A stretch of 64,000 bases of DNA from Pachyseris speciosa (Eukaryota; Cnidaria; Anthozoa; Scleractinia; Pachyseridae), in NCBI GenBank assembly GCA_016490735.1, contig JAEMWC010000082.1, positions 875,001 through 939,000 on the forward strand, written 5' to 3'. The position numbers and the translations under genes were made by a program. Numbering within the stretch: the stretch's first letter is position 1; every line of letters starts with the position of its first letter. Below are positions 21,450-29,844 of the stretch, piece after piece. The notes below the pieces were generated by a model. The model was not told the origin of the DNA. It saw only the letters and a list, made by a program, of their open reading frames with translations, and did no database searches.

Positions 21450-22222
21450 TTTTTCATTCCATAACCGATTGGGTTATTCCATGTACCAAAAACAGGAGGA
21501 GATTGCCATGGAATCATAGCATGTTTCCCACCTTTCTTTCTGGGTACAATGTCATCTGGAACATGAACAGGTATTGACCGTCTTGGACGGCTGCTTTCAA
21601 CATGCAAACCTTTTCCAGTTAATTTTCTGATTGCTTCTATAGCCAAAGGAATTCCAATGCTGGCGAGTATTGTTCCAATACCCTTTCCAGTCTGCGCTTT
21701 TGTTGGTTTTATAACAACGTCTCCACCATACTGCATTTTTTGGATAACATCAGCCATCTGTCTCGTATTCAATAAATTTCCTACATTAAATAATTGGGAT
21801 AAATTGGCATTAGGAATAAGAAATCCTCCTTTTTGTTTCTTTCCAAATAGTTTATCAATGCCGAGACTTGCTAATGAAGAAAGAGCACCTGTAGCCAATG
21901 CTGGAGCCGCTTTAGCTACTGCTTTACCTGCATAAGGCAATAGTCTTGTTCCAAGTGAAAAAAGACTGGACCAAAGAGAACCTCCTTCTTGGACTGATTT
22001 TCTGATCTGTGCTTTGGATATCTTTACATCAGCACCTGTTCCATTTCTCTGTGATTTGGCTAATTTTTTTATCTGTGTTTTTGTCAACATCATTTGATCA
22101 CCTCCAGTGAGATCTCCATGTGCGAGTCTCAATGTTACCGGTGAATTTGTTTGTATAGCTTTTGCAAGCCTTTGCTTCTGACTGTTTGAAAGTCTTACTC
22201 CATGAGGATGATAAGTAGTCAT
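21371..22222 (-). CDS. pVI/pX-like membrane-active minor capsid or core protein
   Basis: 283 codons, basic and Gly-rich. N terminus resembles adintovirus pX-like proteins (LSNSQKQRLAKAIQ, MLTKTQIKKLAKS). LTGG-D near residue 40 fits the adenain consensus; further GG sites occur (QEGG-S, KGG-F, YGG-D). After the QEGG site comes a long amphipathic Ala/Leu/Gly segment (LWSSLFSLGTRLLPYAGKAV...), like the lytic helix of adenovirus VI. The C terminus is Lys/Gly-rich. It likely links capsid and genome and disrupts membranes on entry after protease processing. The frame is intact. No clear TCTAA box is seen before its ATG; an AT-rich AGTATAAA lies there instead. Confidence 0.7.
   Translation of the reverse strand: MTTYHPHGVRLSNSQKQRLAKAIQTNSPVTLRLAHGDLTGGDQMMLTKTQIKKLAKSQRNGTGADVKISKAQIRKSVQEGGSLWSSLFSLGTRLLPYAGKAVAKAAPALATGALSSLASLGIDKLFGKKQKGGFLIPNANLSQLFNVGNLLNTRQMADVIQKMQYGGDVVIKPTKAQTGKGIGTILASIGIPLAIEAIRKLTGKGLHVESSRPRRSIPVHVPDDIVPRKKGGKHAMIPWQSPPVFGTWNNPIGYGMKKKNKGKGLLLGKNSPFNSIPILGTIL
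21443..21449 (-). promoter_or_regulatory. candidate -1 ribosomal frameshift site (pVI to protease)
   Basis: Minus-strand A_AAA_AAC in the zero frame of the pVI-like gene (AAA AAC codons, within an 11-A run). Nine nt downstream GGACT (21433..21429) can pair with AGTCC (21412..21408), a 5-bp stem with a 16-nt loop. The same heptamer serves the gag-pro junction of mouse mammary tumour virus. Confidence 0.5.
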
Positions 22223-22334
22223 ATAATATATGTTTATACTAAATTGTATTTAATACAAACAATCATTTAATTTAATTTATTTAATTTATTTATTTAATTT
22301 ATTTAATTATTTATTTTTATTTAATTATTTCCAT
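22223..22334. other. AT-rich spacer with TTTAATT repeats
   Basis: Short intergenic region between the pVI-like and capsid genes, made largely of repeated TTTAATTTA/TTTATT. It could hold transcription start or end signals. Confidence 0.5.
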
Positions 22335-23618
22335 TTACATTGATCTCAGAATTAATTTTCCATCAGTCTTTCTCATCTCAATATCCTGCTCATAGAGGAC
22401 CAGTGCATACACACTGTAATCAGCATTTGTTGCAGCACTCAAAGTGTATTTGAAAGTCAGTTTTGTCATTCCATCTTTAATATCCTGTTTCTGTTTTGTC
22501 AGATCGAAATAAACAAAAGGGAATATTGTACCGAAATTGCCCCTGTTGAGAAGGGTACTTTCACTGAAATCGTTTACAGCTTGAACATATTTCAAAACAT
22601 CTCTAAATACTCTTGTTGGTTCTGTTGATGGTTTATAACGAAGCTCTGGATAATCATTTCCGTTGCCAACTTCAAGATAACAATCAGTCAAAGTTCGGTT
22701 ATTTGCAACTGAGAATGTGTTGTATAAGAATTTATTGGCTGTCTGAGATGCATCACTTGCATCATTGATGATGAATACAAAGACATGCCTGGGTTTGTTT
22801 ATTCCTGTGGAAATACGGAAATTGGCTGTCTGCTGTCTTGTTGAATTGCCTCTCTCAATCATTTCTCTCATGTAAGTCCACTTTCTGTTGTCAAGATACT
22901 TGCTCATGTATAAGGACTTTCCCGCAGAATTAAAAACAATGCGAGGAACTATTAGCTGGAATTTAGTTAGTACCACACGGCAATCATCAGCAGCTTGCCA
23001 AATCAAATTGGCATCACTCTCAAGTGTCAATTTCACCTCTACTTTTGAGTTAGGCATGAGTTCATCCCAAAAGCTCTTGAAAAAACCGTATCTGTTCAAT
23101 GCTATCTCTGCATTTACTTTACCGGCTGCACCATTCAACAGTGCTTTGCGAGCTGCGAAACCTTTGTTATAAGTAGCCTCAGCCGCTCTATCATCAGCAT
23201 TCCTATTTGTGTCAAGATAGAAGAACTCATTGGTTCCCTGACTTACAGCATAACCCTGTGAATACTCAAGCAATGACTTAATATTTGTGGCTTGGTTGGC
23301 ATCTCTGCACTCATAAACATCAAGACCATTCATTTTTACATTAATGTGTTAATAAGAGCGTGAACTGAATTAACAATACCATTTGATCTGCAGCAGCAAT
23401 GTGGCTCCATCTGCAAGCTTCTTTACAATGAAATCGACATTAAAACGGGCATTATACCAGTCAAATGGTGTAGTCTCTCCACTGTTATCAACAACGAATC
23501 GGTAGCCTGTTTTACTCTGATGAGCATTGTTTGCTACTACAGTATTAAGTGCTGTCTCTAGTTCGAACACTACATCTTCATATCTTTCGATATATTTTGA
23601 GTCACGATAGTTTGACAT
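22335..23618 (-). pseudogene. MCP: major capsid protein (double jelly-roll), with a local double frameshift
   Basis: Two frames in the same register, 23618..23370 (82 codons) and 23333..22335 (332 codons), form the Polinton/adintovirus major capsid protein, about 428 codons in all. The N part reads YRDSKYIERYEDVVFELE ... TTPFDWYNARFNVDF; the C part includes LIWQAADDCRVVLTKFQL, PRHVFVFIINDA and FPFVYFDLTKQKQDIKDG. Between 23395 and 23340 the conserved sequence runs in another frame, so one break near 23390 is compensated by another near 23345. Translation as read would stop at 23370. The protein forms the trimeric hexon-like capsomers. A TCTAAC box lies 10 nt before the ATG. The two nearby compensating indels could be assembly error. 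Confidence 0.88.
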
Positions 23619-23628
23619 ATATTATTGT

Positions 23629-23634
23629 GTTAGA
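23629..23634 (-). promoter_or_regulatory. TCTAAC promoter box of the capsid gene
   Basis: TATCTAAC, 10 nt upstream of the ATG at 23618. Confidence 0.65.
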
Positions 23635-23640
23635 TAAAAG

Positions 23641-23871
23641 TTATTTTATTTTACGTGGTCGACCTCTCTTTCTTTTGATTAAACCACCAGTCTGGCTCAC
23701 ACTCTCAGTTCCACTTTTTCTCTTTTTCAAAAGTTCTATGATTTTGTCGCCAGCTTTTTTGCCAGCATGTTCACCAATTGTTGTTGCTGCTTTTTTTCCA
23801 GCTGTTTTGATCATATCAGTCACAATACCTTCACCATGTTGTTCATATTTTTTAAACTCAAACCGTTTCAT
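23641..23871 (-). CDS. small basic core protein with AT-hook
   Basis: 76 codons. The N half forms a likely amphipathic helix with repeated GKKA/AGKKAG motifs (about 22-45). The C terminus KRKRGRPRKIK (66-76) is a canonical AT-hook that binds the minor groove of AT-rich DNA. A possible GG cleavage site (QTGG-L) precedes it. Its size and place between capsid and penton genes suggest a DNA-condensing virion protein like adenovirus mu. A weaker box (CCTAAT) precedes it. Confidence 0.7.
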   Translation of the reverse strand: MKRFEFKKYEQHGEGIVTDMIKTAGKKAATTIGEHAGKKAGDKIIELLKKRKSGTESVSQTGGLIKRKRGRPRKIK

Positions 23872-23876
23872 ATACT

Positions 23877-23882
23877 ATTAGG
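23877..23882 (-). promoter_or_regulatory. variant box (CCTAAT) of the AT-hook gene
   Basis: CCTAAT, 5 nt upstream of the ATG at 23871. One base and the spacing differ from the other boxes, so support is lower. Confidence 0.35.
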
Positions 23883-23884
23883 TT

Positions 23885-24667
23885 TTATAATTCTGTCTCT
23901 CTCAAGAATAACTCAATATACCAATCTATCCCATTTAAATCGACTGGAGCTCTAGAAGAGTCTGTGACATAAAAGCGTATTGAGCTGATATTATGTGTTG
24001 AGACTGGATTCCATGAAAGAAAACGAGGTTTGTAAGTGAAAGGTAAACTTCTAACGAGATCTGTGACAGGAATAACAGCGATTGTATTTGTGCTATTTCC
24101 ATCAACAATGCTATCTGTCACCAAATCACAATTGATATAAATTTCATCTACACTTCTTGTGATATCAGGTAGATTTGTTCCATATTCTGTGGCTGGAACT
24201 AATTTTGAATCGAAACCGATAAGTTTTCTGAAATTCTGATTTCTCAGATCCACACGATATTTTCTTTAAGTTCAATCAAAATGCGATATGTTGACAAAAC
24301 GAAATAAATGTTAATACCATACTTGTATTTTTTTTCATCTGTTTCATCTGGATTAAGTCTTTGGTTTTTTTTTCCATGAATTTATGAATGTAATCATCGA
24401 TATCGTCATATGAATACATACCATTGATGAATTTCACTGTGAACCAGTTTGCACCTCCATCAATACTGTATTTTATTTCATTATTGTCAAAATATCTCTG
24501 ATATTGTACCAACTGTATGTCATATTGATGACATTCACAGCCATTTCATATTTTAAATCATTCGTTAATTTAAGAGGTGAATTGAATCTTTTTTCAAAAT
24601 CATGACTCTTGCTGACACCAATTTTGTCTCTGTTTTTACTGTTGAATCGTAATGAAATTTCTGTCAT
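23885..24667 (-). pseudogene. penton (minor capsid, single jelly-roll) protein, broken
   Basis: Three consecutive frames: 24667..24473 (SLRFNSKNRDKIGVSK ... LTNDLKYEMAVNVINMTYS), 24512..24276 (NEIKYSIDGGANWFTVKF ... YDDIDDYIH) and 24253..23885 (NQNFRKLIGFDS ... PFTYKPRFLSW ... SIRFYVTDSSR ... DWYIELFL). Together they give about 255 codons with the beta-rich composition and position of Polinton penton proteins, which cap the fivefold vertices. Breaks lie near 24500 and between about 24290 and 24250, where more than one change may be present. No slippery heptamer was seen. A TCTAAT box lies 10 nt before the ATG at 24667. Confidence 0.75.
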
Positions 24668-24673
24668 ATACTT

Positions 24674-25102
24674 TTACATTAGATATTTCATCATTATTTT
24701 ATTTAGCTCACCGGTTTTCAGGATTCCCAGTCTGTTCAATGTATGCAATATTTTTGTGAATTCATTTTGAACATTTTTGCTGTTGTTGCCGGCTGAAATA
24801 GATCCACCAAGCAACTGTAAACGTGAAAGCATGTCACCCAAAAATGCACCCCTTGAACCCATTCCTTTCCCTGTTTTGTATTTGTAAGAAGCTAATACAT
24901 CATCAATCGTTTCTCTGTATTTCTTCAAAGTTTGTATTTCTCTTTTATGAGATTCATTTTCTTCTGGAGTGAATGATTTTTTTTTTCTTCTTCCCATATT
25001 CTGGGCTATTTCTTTAGCTTTTTTCTTTTCCTCGACAAGTTTTTGTGGGGCGACTTGAGTCAAATCGCTTGGTTTCAAAAGCCTGTTTTTTTTAATATAA
25101 TT
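24674..25102 (-). CDS. downstream half of the coiled-coil virion protein (-1 frame)
   Basis: Lys/Glu-rich helical protein (KLVEEKKKAKEIAQ, REIQTLKKYRETIDDVL), then a Gly/Leu part (GKGMGSRGAFLGDMLSRLQLLGGSISAGNNS) and a helical C terminus (LHTLNRLGILKTGELN). It has no ATG at its start: the open frame begins at 25102 and overlaps the preceding ORF. A_AAA_AAA (25087..25093) in the overlap would allow a -1 shift from that ORF. The alternative is a single gene with one indel in the A8 run. Function unknown; perhaps scaffold or minor capsid. Confidence 0.6.
   Translation of the reverse strand, partial: NYIKKNRLLKPSDLTQVAPQKLVEEKKKAKEIAQNMGRRKKKSFTPEENESHKREIQTLKKYRETIDDVLASYKYKTGKGMGSRGAFLGDMLSRLQLLGGSISAGNNSKNVQNEFTKILHTLNRLGILKTGELNKIMMKYLM
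24678..24683 (-). promoter_or_regulatory. TCTAAT promoter box of the penton gene
   Basis: TATCTAAT, 10 nt upstream of the ATG at 24667. Confidence 0.6.
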
Positions 25103-25479
25103 CTATCATCTCTATCGAAATAGTTATCGATCGATAATATGTTGGGTGTCTGATCCTCTTTTTCAGGTGCTTCAATTGTCAAAGGAAGTTCCGTTCCCAT
25201 TGTAATTGCTCTGCGATTAGCTTCAATAACATCATCAAGTCCTTGTGTTAAAGCCTGTTGATTTTTTTTCAACTGTTCAATGACTTCATCCTGTTTTTTG
25301 TCGACACTTTCTTTCACACTCTTCTGGACATCAATAGAGGGTTTCAGTAATTCTGATGTTGTATCATAAGCATCCTGTTTTCTGTATTCATAAGTCTTGA
25401 TAACATCACGAACTTCTCTAGTTTTATTTCCGGCTTCAATTCCACTTTTAAGAAGCTTTTTCATTCGTTCTATATCCAT
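25075..25479 (-). CDS. upstream half of a coiled-coil virion protein
   Basis: 134 codons from ATG 25479; a TTG six bases further up is unlikely. Strongly helical and charged (DVQKSVKESVDKKQDEVIEQ, QGLDDVIEANRRAI), then a short acidic tail with NILSIDNYFDRDD. Long coiled coil at about residues 50-85. It stops just after the frame-change point at 25087..25093. The gene diverges from the ATPase across a 36-bp gap and carries a TCTAAC box 10 nt before its ATG. No enzymatic motif; a minor capsid or scaffold role is inferred from position only. Confidence 0.6.
   Translation of the reverse strand: MDIERMKKLLKSGIEAGNKTREVRDVIKTYEYRKQDAYDTTSELLKPSIDVQKSVKESVDKKQDEVIEQLKKNQQALTQGLDDVIEANRRAITMGTELPLTIEAPEKEDQTPNILSIDNYFDRDDRIILKKTGF
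25087..25093 (-). promoter_or_regulatory. possible -1 frameshift site in the coiled-coil pair
   Basis: Minus-strand A_AAA_AAA in the zero frame (TTA AAA AAA), inside an A8 run. The next ORF is in the -1 frame. An indel in the homopolymer explains the same picture. Confidence 0.3.
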
Positions 25480-25489
25480 ATACAATTGT

Positions 25490-25495
25490 GTTAGA
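25490..25495 (-). promoter_or_regulatory. TCTAAC promoter box of the coiled-coil gene
   Basis: 10 nt upstream of the ATG at 25479, and 4 bp from the opposite-strand ATPase box. Confidence 0.65.
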
Positions 25496-25499
25496 CTAA

Positions 25500-25505
25500 T
25501 CTAAA
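25500..25505 (+). promoter_or_regulatory. TCTAAA promoter box of the ATPase gene
   Basis: AATCTAAA, 10 nt upstream of the ATG at 25516; forms a mirrored pair with the box at 25490. Confidence 0.65.
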
Positions 25506-25515
25506 CTATTTACAT

Positions 25516-26154
25516 ATGGAAATCCCTAATTATGATATTCAGGGTTTAAAGAATTCATTCAGACAGTTGTATCCGTATATGCCAAAAGATACATTTAGAA
25601 TGTTATTGGCTGGTAATTCTGGATCTGGAAAGACAACATTGTTCATGCATCTGATTATGGAACCATTGGTTTATTATGATCAGATACATCTTTATGCAAA
25701 AAATTTGGATCAAGACAAGTATCAATATCTGCGGAAAGTAATGAATGAAATAAGCAGTCACATTGGATATCCTGCCTTGGTTTGCAGTCAAGAAGAGATA
25801 TTGCCAGTTGAACAAATAAAAGACACAAATTTGCAGCGATTGGTTGTTTTTGATGATTTCGTGACTGACAAGAAACAAGATCAGATAATCAGCTATTTCA
25901 TTCAGGGGAGACACAAGAACTGTTCAGTCATATATCTCACACAATCATTCTATGGCTGTCCAAAATCAATCAGACTCAATTGCAGTCACTTCTGCCTTTA
26001 TGATTTCCCATCCTCAAGAGAAAGGAACTTGATTGCACAAGAACTTGGAATCGACAAGAAGAAATACATTGAAGCAACCAAAAAACCATATTCCTTCTGT
26101 TATGTTGACAAGCCGATGAAGACAATCAAGAGAAATTTTTATGGTGCTGTTTAA
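25516..26154 (+). CDS. FtsK/HerA-type (A32-like) genome packaging ATPase
   Basis: 212 codons. Walker A GNSGSGKT at residues 33-40; Walker B LVVFDD at 109-114, followed by a sensor-like LTQS at 141-144 and the QGRHKN segment (130-135) typical of this clade. It is the packaging motor that pumps DNA into the preformed capsid. Length and motif spacing fit Polinton ATPases and the frame is intact. It leads the plus-strand block and diverges from the coiled-coil gene. Confidence 0.95.
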   Translation: MEIPNYDIQGLKNSFRQLYPYMPKDTFRMLLAGNSGSGKTTLFMHLIMEPLVYYDQIHLYAKNLDQDKYQYLRKVMNEISSHIGYPALVCSQEEILPVEQIKDTNLQRLVVFDDFVTDKKQDQIISYFIQGRHKNCSVIYLTQSFYGCPKSIRLNCSHFCLYDFPSSRERNLIAQELGIDKKKYIEATKKPYSFCYVDKPMKTIKRNFYGAV

Positions 26155-26160
26155 TCTAAT
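26155..26160 (+). promoter_or_regulatory. TCTAAT promoter box of the micro-ORF
   Basis: TCTAAT, 10 nt upstream of the ATG at 26171; it immediately follows the ATPase stop and a second overlapping TCTAAT lies 5 nt on. Confidence 0.5.
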
Positions 26161-26170
26161 CTAATATTAT

Positions 26171-26245
26171 ATGGCAATCAATAATTTCCAAAATGTTGAA
26201 AAACTGGAGAATCCAAAAACAGAAAGAATCGAAAAATTAATCTAA
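26171..26245 (+). CDS. 24-codon micro-ORF between ATPase and fibre
   Basis: ATG to TAA, encoding MAINNFQNVEKLENPKTERI plus four residues (EKLI). Hydrophilic and helical. A TCTAAT box is at the standard 10-nt distance, and its stop codon lies inside the fibre promoter box. It could be a real small peptide or a leader; no homology was recognised. Confidence 0.4.
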   Translation: MAINNFQNVEKLENPKTERIEKLI

Positions 26246-26246
26246 C
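26241..26246 (+). promoter_or_regulatory. TCTAAC promoter box of fibre 1
   Basis: AATCTAAC, 11 nt upstream of the ATG at 26258. Confidence 0.6.
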
Positions 26247-26257
26247 AAGATGATATA

Positions 26258-29200
26258 ATGGGAGTTTTTAATGCTCAAATAAATCAAGATAAAACAGAAA
26301 CTGGTACTGGTGAAAGAGGCCCAGCTGGTCCAATTGGTCCCAAAGGTGAAAAAGGTGATAGAGGTCCAAAAGGTGATAAAGGTGATAAAGGTGATAGAGG
26401 TCCATTTGGTTTCAAAGGTAATAAAGGTGAAACAGGTGATGGATTTAGATTAACACAAGATGGCAATTATGATATTGAAAATAAACGTTTGACAAATGTT
26501 GGTGATCCAGTAAATCATTATGATTCTGCTAACTTGGGATATGTTAATGATGCTGTTTTATCAATTGAAGGAACACGTGTTAATCCATTCAAATTTCTTC
26601 TTGAAGATACATCAAAAACAACTATTCTTAGAAATGCGAATAATCTACAATTAGAAGTCTATAATGAAAGCCCATACAATTTCAATAAAAAAGCCTTGTC
26701 TTTTGTTATTCCTTCTGCTGGTCTTACAACTGTTCTTCGTTTTGATTTGTCACAATTGGAAGTTTCAAAGTACACTTTAGTTGTTGAGTTTTATACTGAT
26801 GGTAACCCAAATAATGCAACAGTTGATGACGACAATCTGTCATCTAATTTAATTGAAAGAAAAGATTCGATAAAAAGAGCATTTCCAAAGACTCATCTTG
26901 TTGATGGTTATCTCAAGAGAATATTCTTCCTTGAAAAAACAAGTCATGGTTCCACATCAATGGAGTTATTGTTGATTTCACCATATTTACAAAATAATAA
27001 AAAACATCATGTCATAGTTTATGGTGTTTATGGATTTTCTAATATCATTTTATCACATATTCACGACCCATTTTTTGAATTAGAAGAAGGAAGAATTGTA
27101 TTTGATCGTGAGCTTAAAATGAGTTTTCATAGAATAGTCAATGTTGCACGCCCTATACTTCCACAAGACTGTGCAAATAGAAAATACGTTGATGATGGTG
27201 TAATAGGTAAAGCGGATAAAACATATCTCAATAATAACTTTGTGAAAAAAGATGGAAGCGTTGCAATGACTTCTGATTTGAATCTTGGAGGTAACAAATT
27301 GACTAATGTAGCAGCGCCAACAGCAAACAATGATTCAGCCACAAAGGGGTATGTTGATACTGAAATTGCTGGAATTGCTGGCATTGATGTTTCACCATTT
27401 CTTAAAAAAGATGGAAGTGTTGCAATGACTGGTGATCTTGACATGGGTGACAATAAAATAACAAATGTTGAGGCTCCAACTTCTGACAAAGATTCTGCCA
27501 ACAAAAAGTATGTTGATGACCTTGTTTTTTCAGCATCAGGAGCTCAACGCAACCCATTCGCTTTTCTGTTAAAAGACATATCCAAGTCTTCTGCAGTCAG
27601 TGGTGTGGAAAACCTTCAAATTGAGAATTTTGACAGATCACCTTATCACATAAACAAGTCATCATTGTCTTTTTTCATCAAACGAAGAGGCAACTTTACA
27701 TCCAAAATTCGTTTTAATGTGACATCTTTAAGAAATGGACAGTATACATTTGTTACTGAGTTTTACTCACCATCAGATCCAAGAAGTGCTGCAATCAGTT
27801 TAACCCTTCCAACAATTAATATGCATGACGCTGGACTGTCATTTCAAAAAGCTTTTACTAGAACTCCACACGTTGATGGTTATATTAAAATTCTTTTCCA
27901 GATAGAAAAAAGAAGTGGTGGTCAAGCGACAATACAGGTGGAACTTTCCAGCACAGCTCCTGCGTCTAACACCAAAACACATATCATCGTTTATGGGGCC
28001 TATGGCTATCATACCAATTTGTCTTACTTTGTTCATGACCCAGCTTATGAAATTGAAAACGGTCATGTTGCGTTTGGTAGTAATGTTGACATGAAATTAA
28101 ACAAAATCCTCAACCTGCAGGATAACCCCTCAAACCCACAAGACGCTGTGAACAAAAAGTATGTTGATAATAAAACAGCTGATTTCCTTAATATAAATAC
28201 AGGTGGTGTAATTTATGCACCTGTCAGCATGAATAGAAATGATCTATTTGGCATACCTGATAACCCAAGATTTGGTTATTCAGCTGTTAACAGAAACTAT
28301 GTGAATAATAATTTTTTGAAACTCGATGGAAGTATTCCAATGGCGGGTGATCTAAACATGGCTGGAAATAAATTGACGAATTTAGCGGATGTGGTGAATG
28401 AAACTGATGCTGTAAACTTTAGAGTTTTAAATCGAGCTTCACAAACTATCAGAGCAAACACTTTATTATTGAATGGAACAAATGCGATGGCAGCAGATAT
28501 GAAACTTGGAGGGCATAAAATCATTAACTTAAAAGAAGGAACAAATAAAACCGATGCTGTAAATTTAGATCAATTAGAAAAAAGTCATATTTCATCTGCT
28601 TCTCATCCAAAGAATGCTTTCAAATATTTGATGAATGATATTGATGAAGTCAGTACTGAATATGGCTTGAAAGTCAATGGATATGTCAATTTACCTCGTT
28701 CACCACATTTGATTTCAAAAAAGGTCATTGATATAGACTTGAATAAAGAAGCTAATCATATTTACAGAGCTAGAATTGGATTTAATATGTACACAATAAA
28801 AGATGGAAAATACACTTTCATTCTTGAATGGCTATTTCCTGATTATGAAGGAATGAATCTTAGTAGTGTAACATTCAGTGCAACTGGTGGAATTACAATT
28901 CATAAAACTGTAGGGAGAAAATTTGATAACAGAAATGAAGATCATTCGAGATATTTATTATGGATTGAAAAACCATCAGCAAGTTCACCACCTGAATATT
29001 TATATTGTACGATTAATATTAATGCTAACCCAACTTATCCAAATAAGTACAAAGTTCATTGTGTTGCATATGGTATTGATTTTGAAGCTGTAGACGTTCC
29101 ATCAAGTGTTTACGACTTCGCAGAAGCTTATAAAATCGTGAATGAAGAAATCCAATTACAAACTGATTTAGATTTGAATGGTTTTGATGTGAAAGAAAAT

Positions 29201-29827
29201 GAAAATTGGTTGTTTGGTGGAGACAATGGTGAATTTACAATGCTAAATAATATTAATATGAACACTTATCTGATAAAAGAGGCCAAACTTGGTGGTGATT
29301 TGAATCTGAATGGCTATAGAATTCATAATAATAGTTTGAATCTATTTCGTTCAAGTGTCACAGGCGTGATTATGGAAACAGCTTTAGATTTGGGTGGATT
29401 TGCTCTTTACAGTCCGAAATTAGGAGGTGATCTAAATTTGAATGGGAATGGAATAATCGGTCAAATACAATATTTAAATTGCTCTGTCAAAGCCAAACGA
29501 GGACATAATAAGAATGTTTTAAAGCCTGTATTGATAAATGGCTCTGATTTTTTAGTCATTCATAATAATAACTTTCACATTAAGAATATGTATGTAATAC
29601 AGGGAACAAAACCCGGAATATTCTACTTCAAGACAAAAGCTGAAGGTGGTGGGCCTTTGCCATTACCAGCAACTATTTATGAATACAGACATAATACTAT
29701 GAGTAGAAACATCACAACGGTCAATATCAACAAATCATTATCGAGAGGCTATTTAATCATTGATTATTCACATCCTAATACAGGTGCATTTGATACAACA
29801 TTCACACTTGAAGTGGTCATGAATTAA
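26258..29827 (+). CDS. fibre 1: collagen-stalked, modular attachment protein
   Basis: 1189 codons, intact. Residues 18-62 are 15 uninterrupted Gly-X-Y triplets (GER, GPA, GPI, GPK ...), predicting a collagen-like trimeric stalk. Next come repeated phage-tail-fibre-like linkers (KKDGSVAMTGDLDMGDNK ... NKKYVDD), at least four copies, alternating with three related modules of about 160-180 residues starting near 109, 432 and 784 (NPFKFLLEDTSK, NPFAFLLKDISK, NAFKYLMNDIDE). The C-terminal part has further GGDLNLNG repeats and a distinct tip. It likely trimerises and projects from the vertices for attachment; the module fold is unknown, perhaps beta-sandwich. The first residues match fibre 2. Confidence 0.85.
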   Translation: MGVFNAQINQDKTETGTGERGPAGPIGPKGEKGDRGPKGDKGDKGDRGPFGFKGNKGETGDGFRLTQDGNYDIENKRLTNVGDPVNHYDSANLGYVNDAVLSIEGTRVNPFKFLLEDTSKTTILRNANNLQLEVYNESPYNFNKKALSFVIPSAGLTTVLRFDLSQLEVSKYTLVVEFYTDGNPNNATVDDDNLSSNLIERKDSIKRAFPKTHLVDGYLKRIFFLEKTSHGSTSMELLLISPYLQNNKKHHVIVYGVYGFSNIILSHIHDPFFELEEGRIVFDRELKMSFHRIVNVARPILPQDCANRKYVDDGVIGKADKTYLNNNFVKKDGSVAMTSDLNLGGNKLTNVAAPTANNDSATKGYVDTEIAGIAGIDVSPFLKKDGSVAMTGDLDMGDNKITNVEAPTSDKDSANKKYVDDLVFSASGAQRNPFAFLLKDISKSSAVSGVENLQIENFDRSPYHINKSSLSFFIKRRGNFTSKIRFNVTSLRNGQYTFVTEFYSPSDPRSAAISLTLPTINMHDAGLSFQKAFTRTPHVDGYIKILFQIEKRSGGQATIQVELSSTAPASNTKTHIIVYGAYGYHTNLSYFVHDPAYEIENGHVAFGSNVDMKLNKILNLQDNPSNPQDAVNKKYVDNKTADFLNINTGGVIYAPVSMNRNDLFGIPDNPRFGYSAVNRNYVNNNFLKLDGSIPMAGDLNMAGNKLTNLADVVNETDAVNFRVLNRASQTIRANTLLLNGTNAMAADMKLGGHKIINLKEGTNKTDAVNLDQLEKSHISSASHPKNAFKYLMNDIDEVSTEYGLKVNGYVNLPRSPHLISKKVIDIDLNKEANHIYRARIGFNMYTIKDGKYTFILEWLFPDYEGMNLSSVTFSATGGITIHKTVGRKFDNRNEDHSRYLLWIEKPSASSPPEYLYCTININANPTYPNKYKVHCVAYGIDFEAVDVPSSVYDFAEAYKIVNEEIQLQTDLDLNGFDVKENENWLFGGDNGEFTMLNNINMNTYLIKEAKLGGDLNLNGYRIHNNSLNLFRSSVTGVIMETALDLGGFALYSPKLGGDLNLNGNGIIGQIQYLNCSVKAKRGHNKNVLKPVLINGSDFLVIHNNNFHIKNMYVIQGTKPGIFYFKTKAEGGGPLPLPATIYEYRHNTMSRNITTVNINKSLSRGYLIIDYSHPNTGAFDTTFTLEVVMN

Positions 29828-29833
29828 TCTAAA
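29828..29833 (+). promoter_or_regulatory. TCTAAA promoter box of fibre 2
   Basis: AATCTAAA, 11 nt upstream of the ATG at 29845, immediately after the fibre 1 stop. Confidence 0.6.
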
Positions 29834-29844
29834 TTAATATTATA

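Noticed and set aside
26284..26466. Pro/Leu-rich minus-strand frame
   Set aside because: Antisense shadow of the Gly-X-Y stalk of fibre 1.
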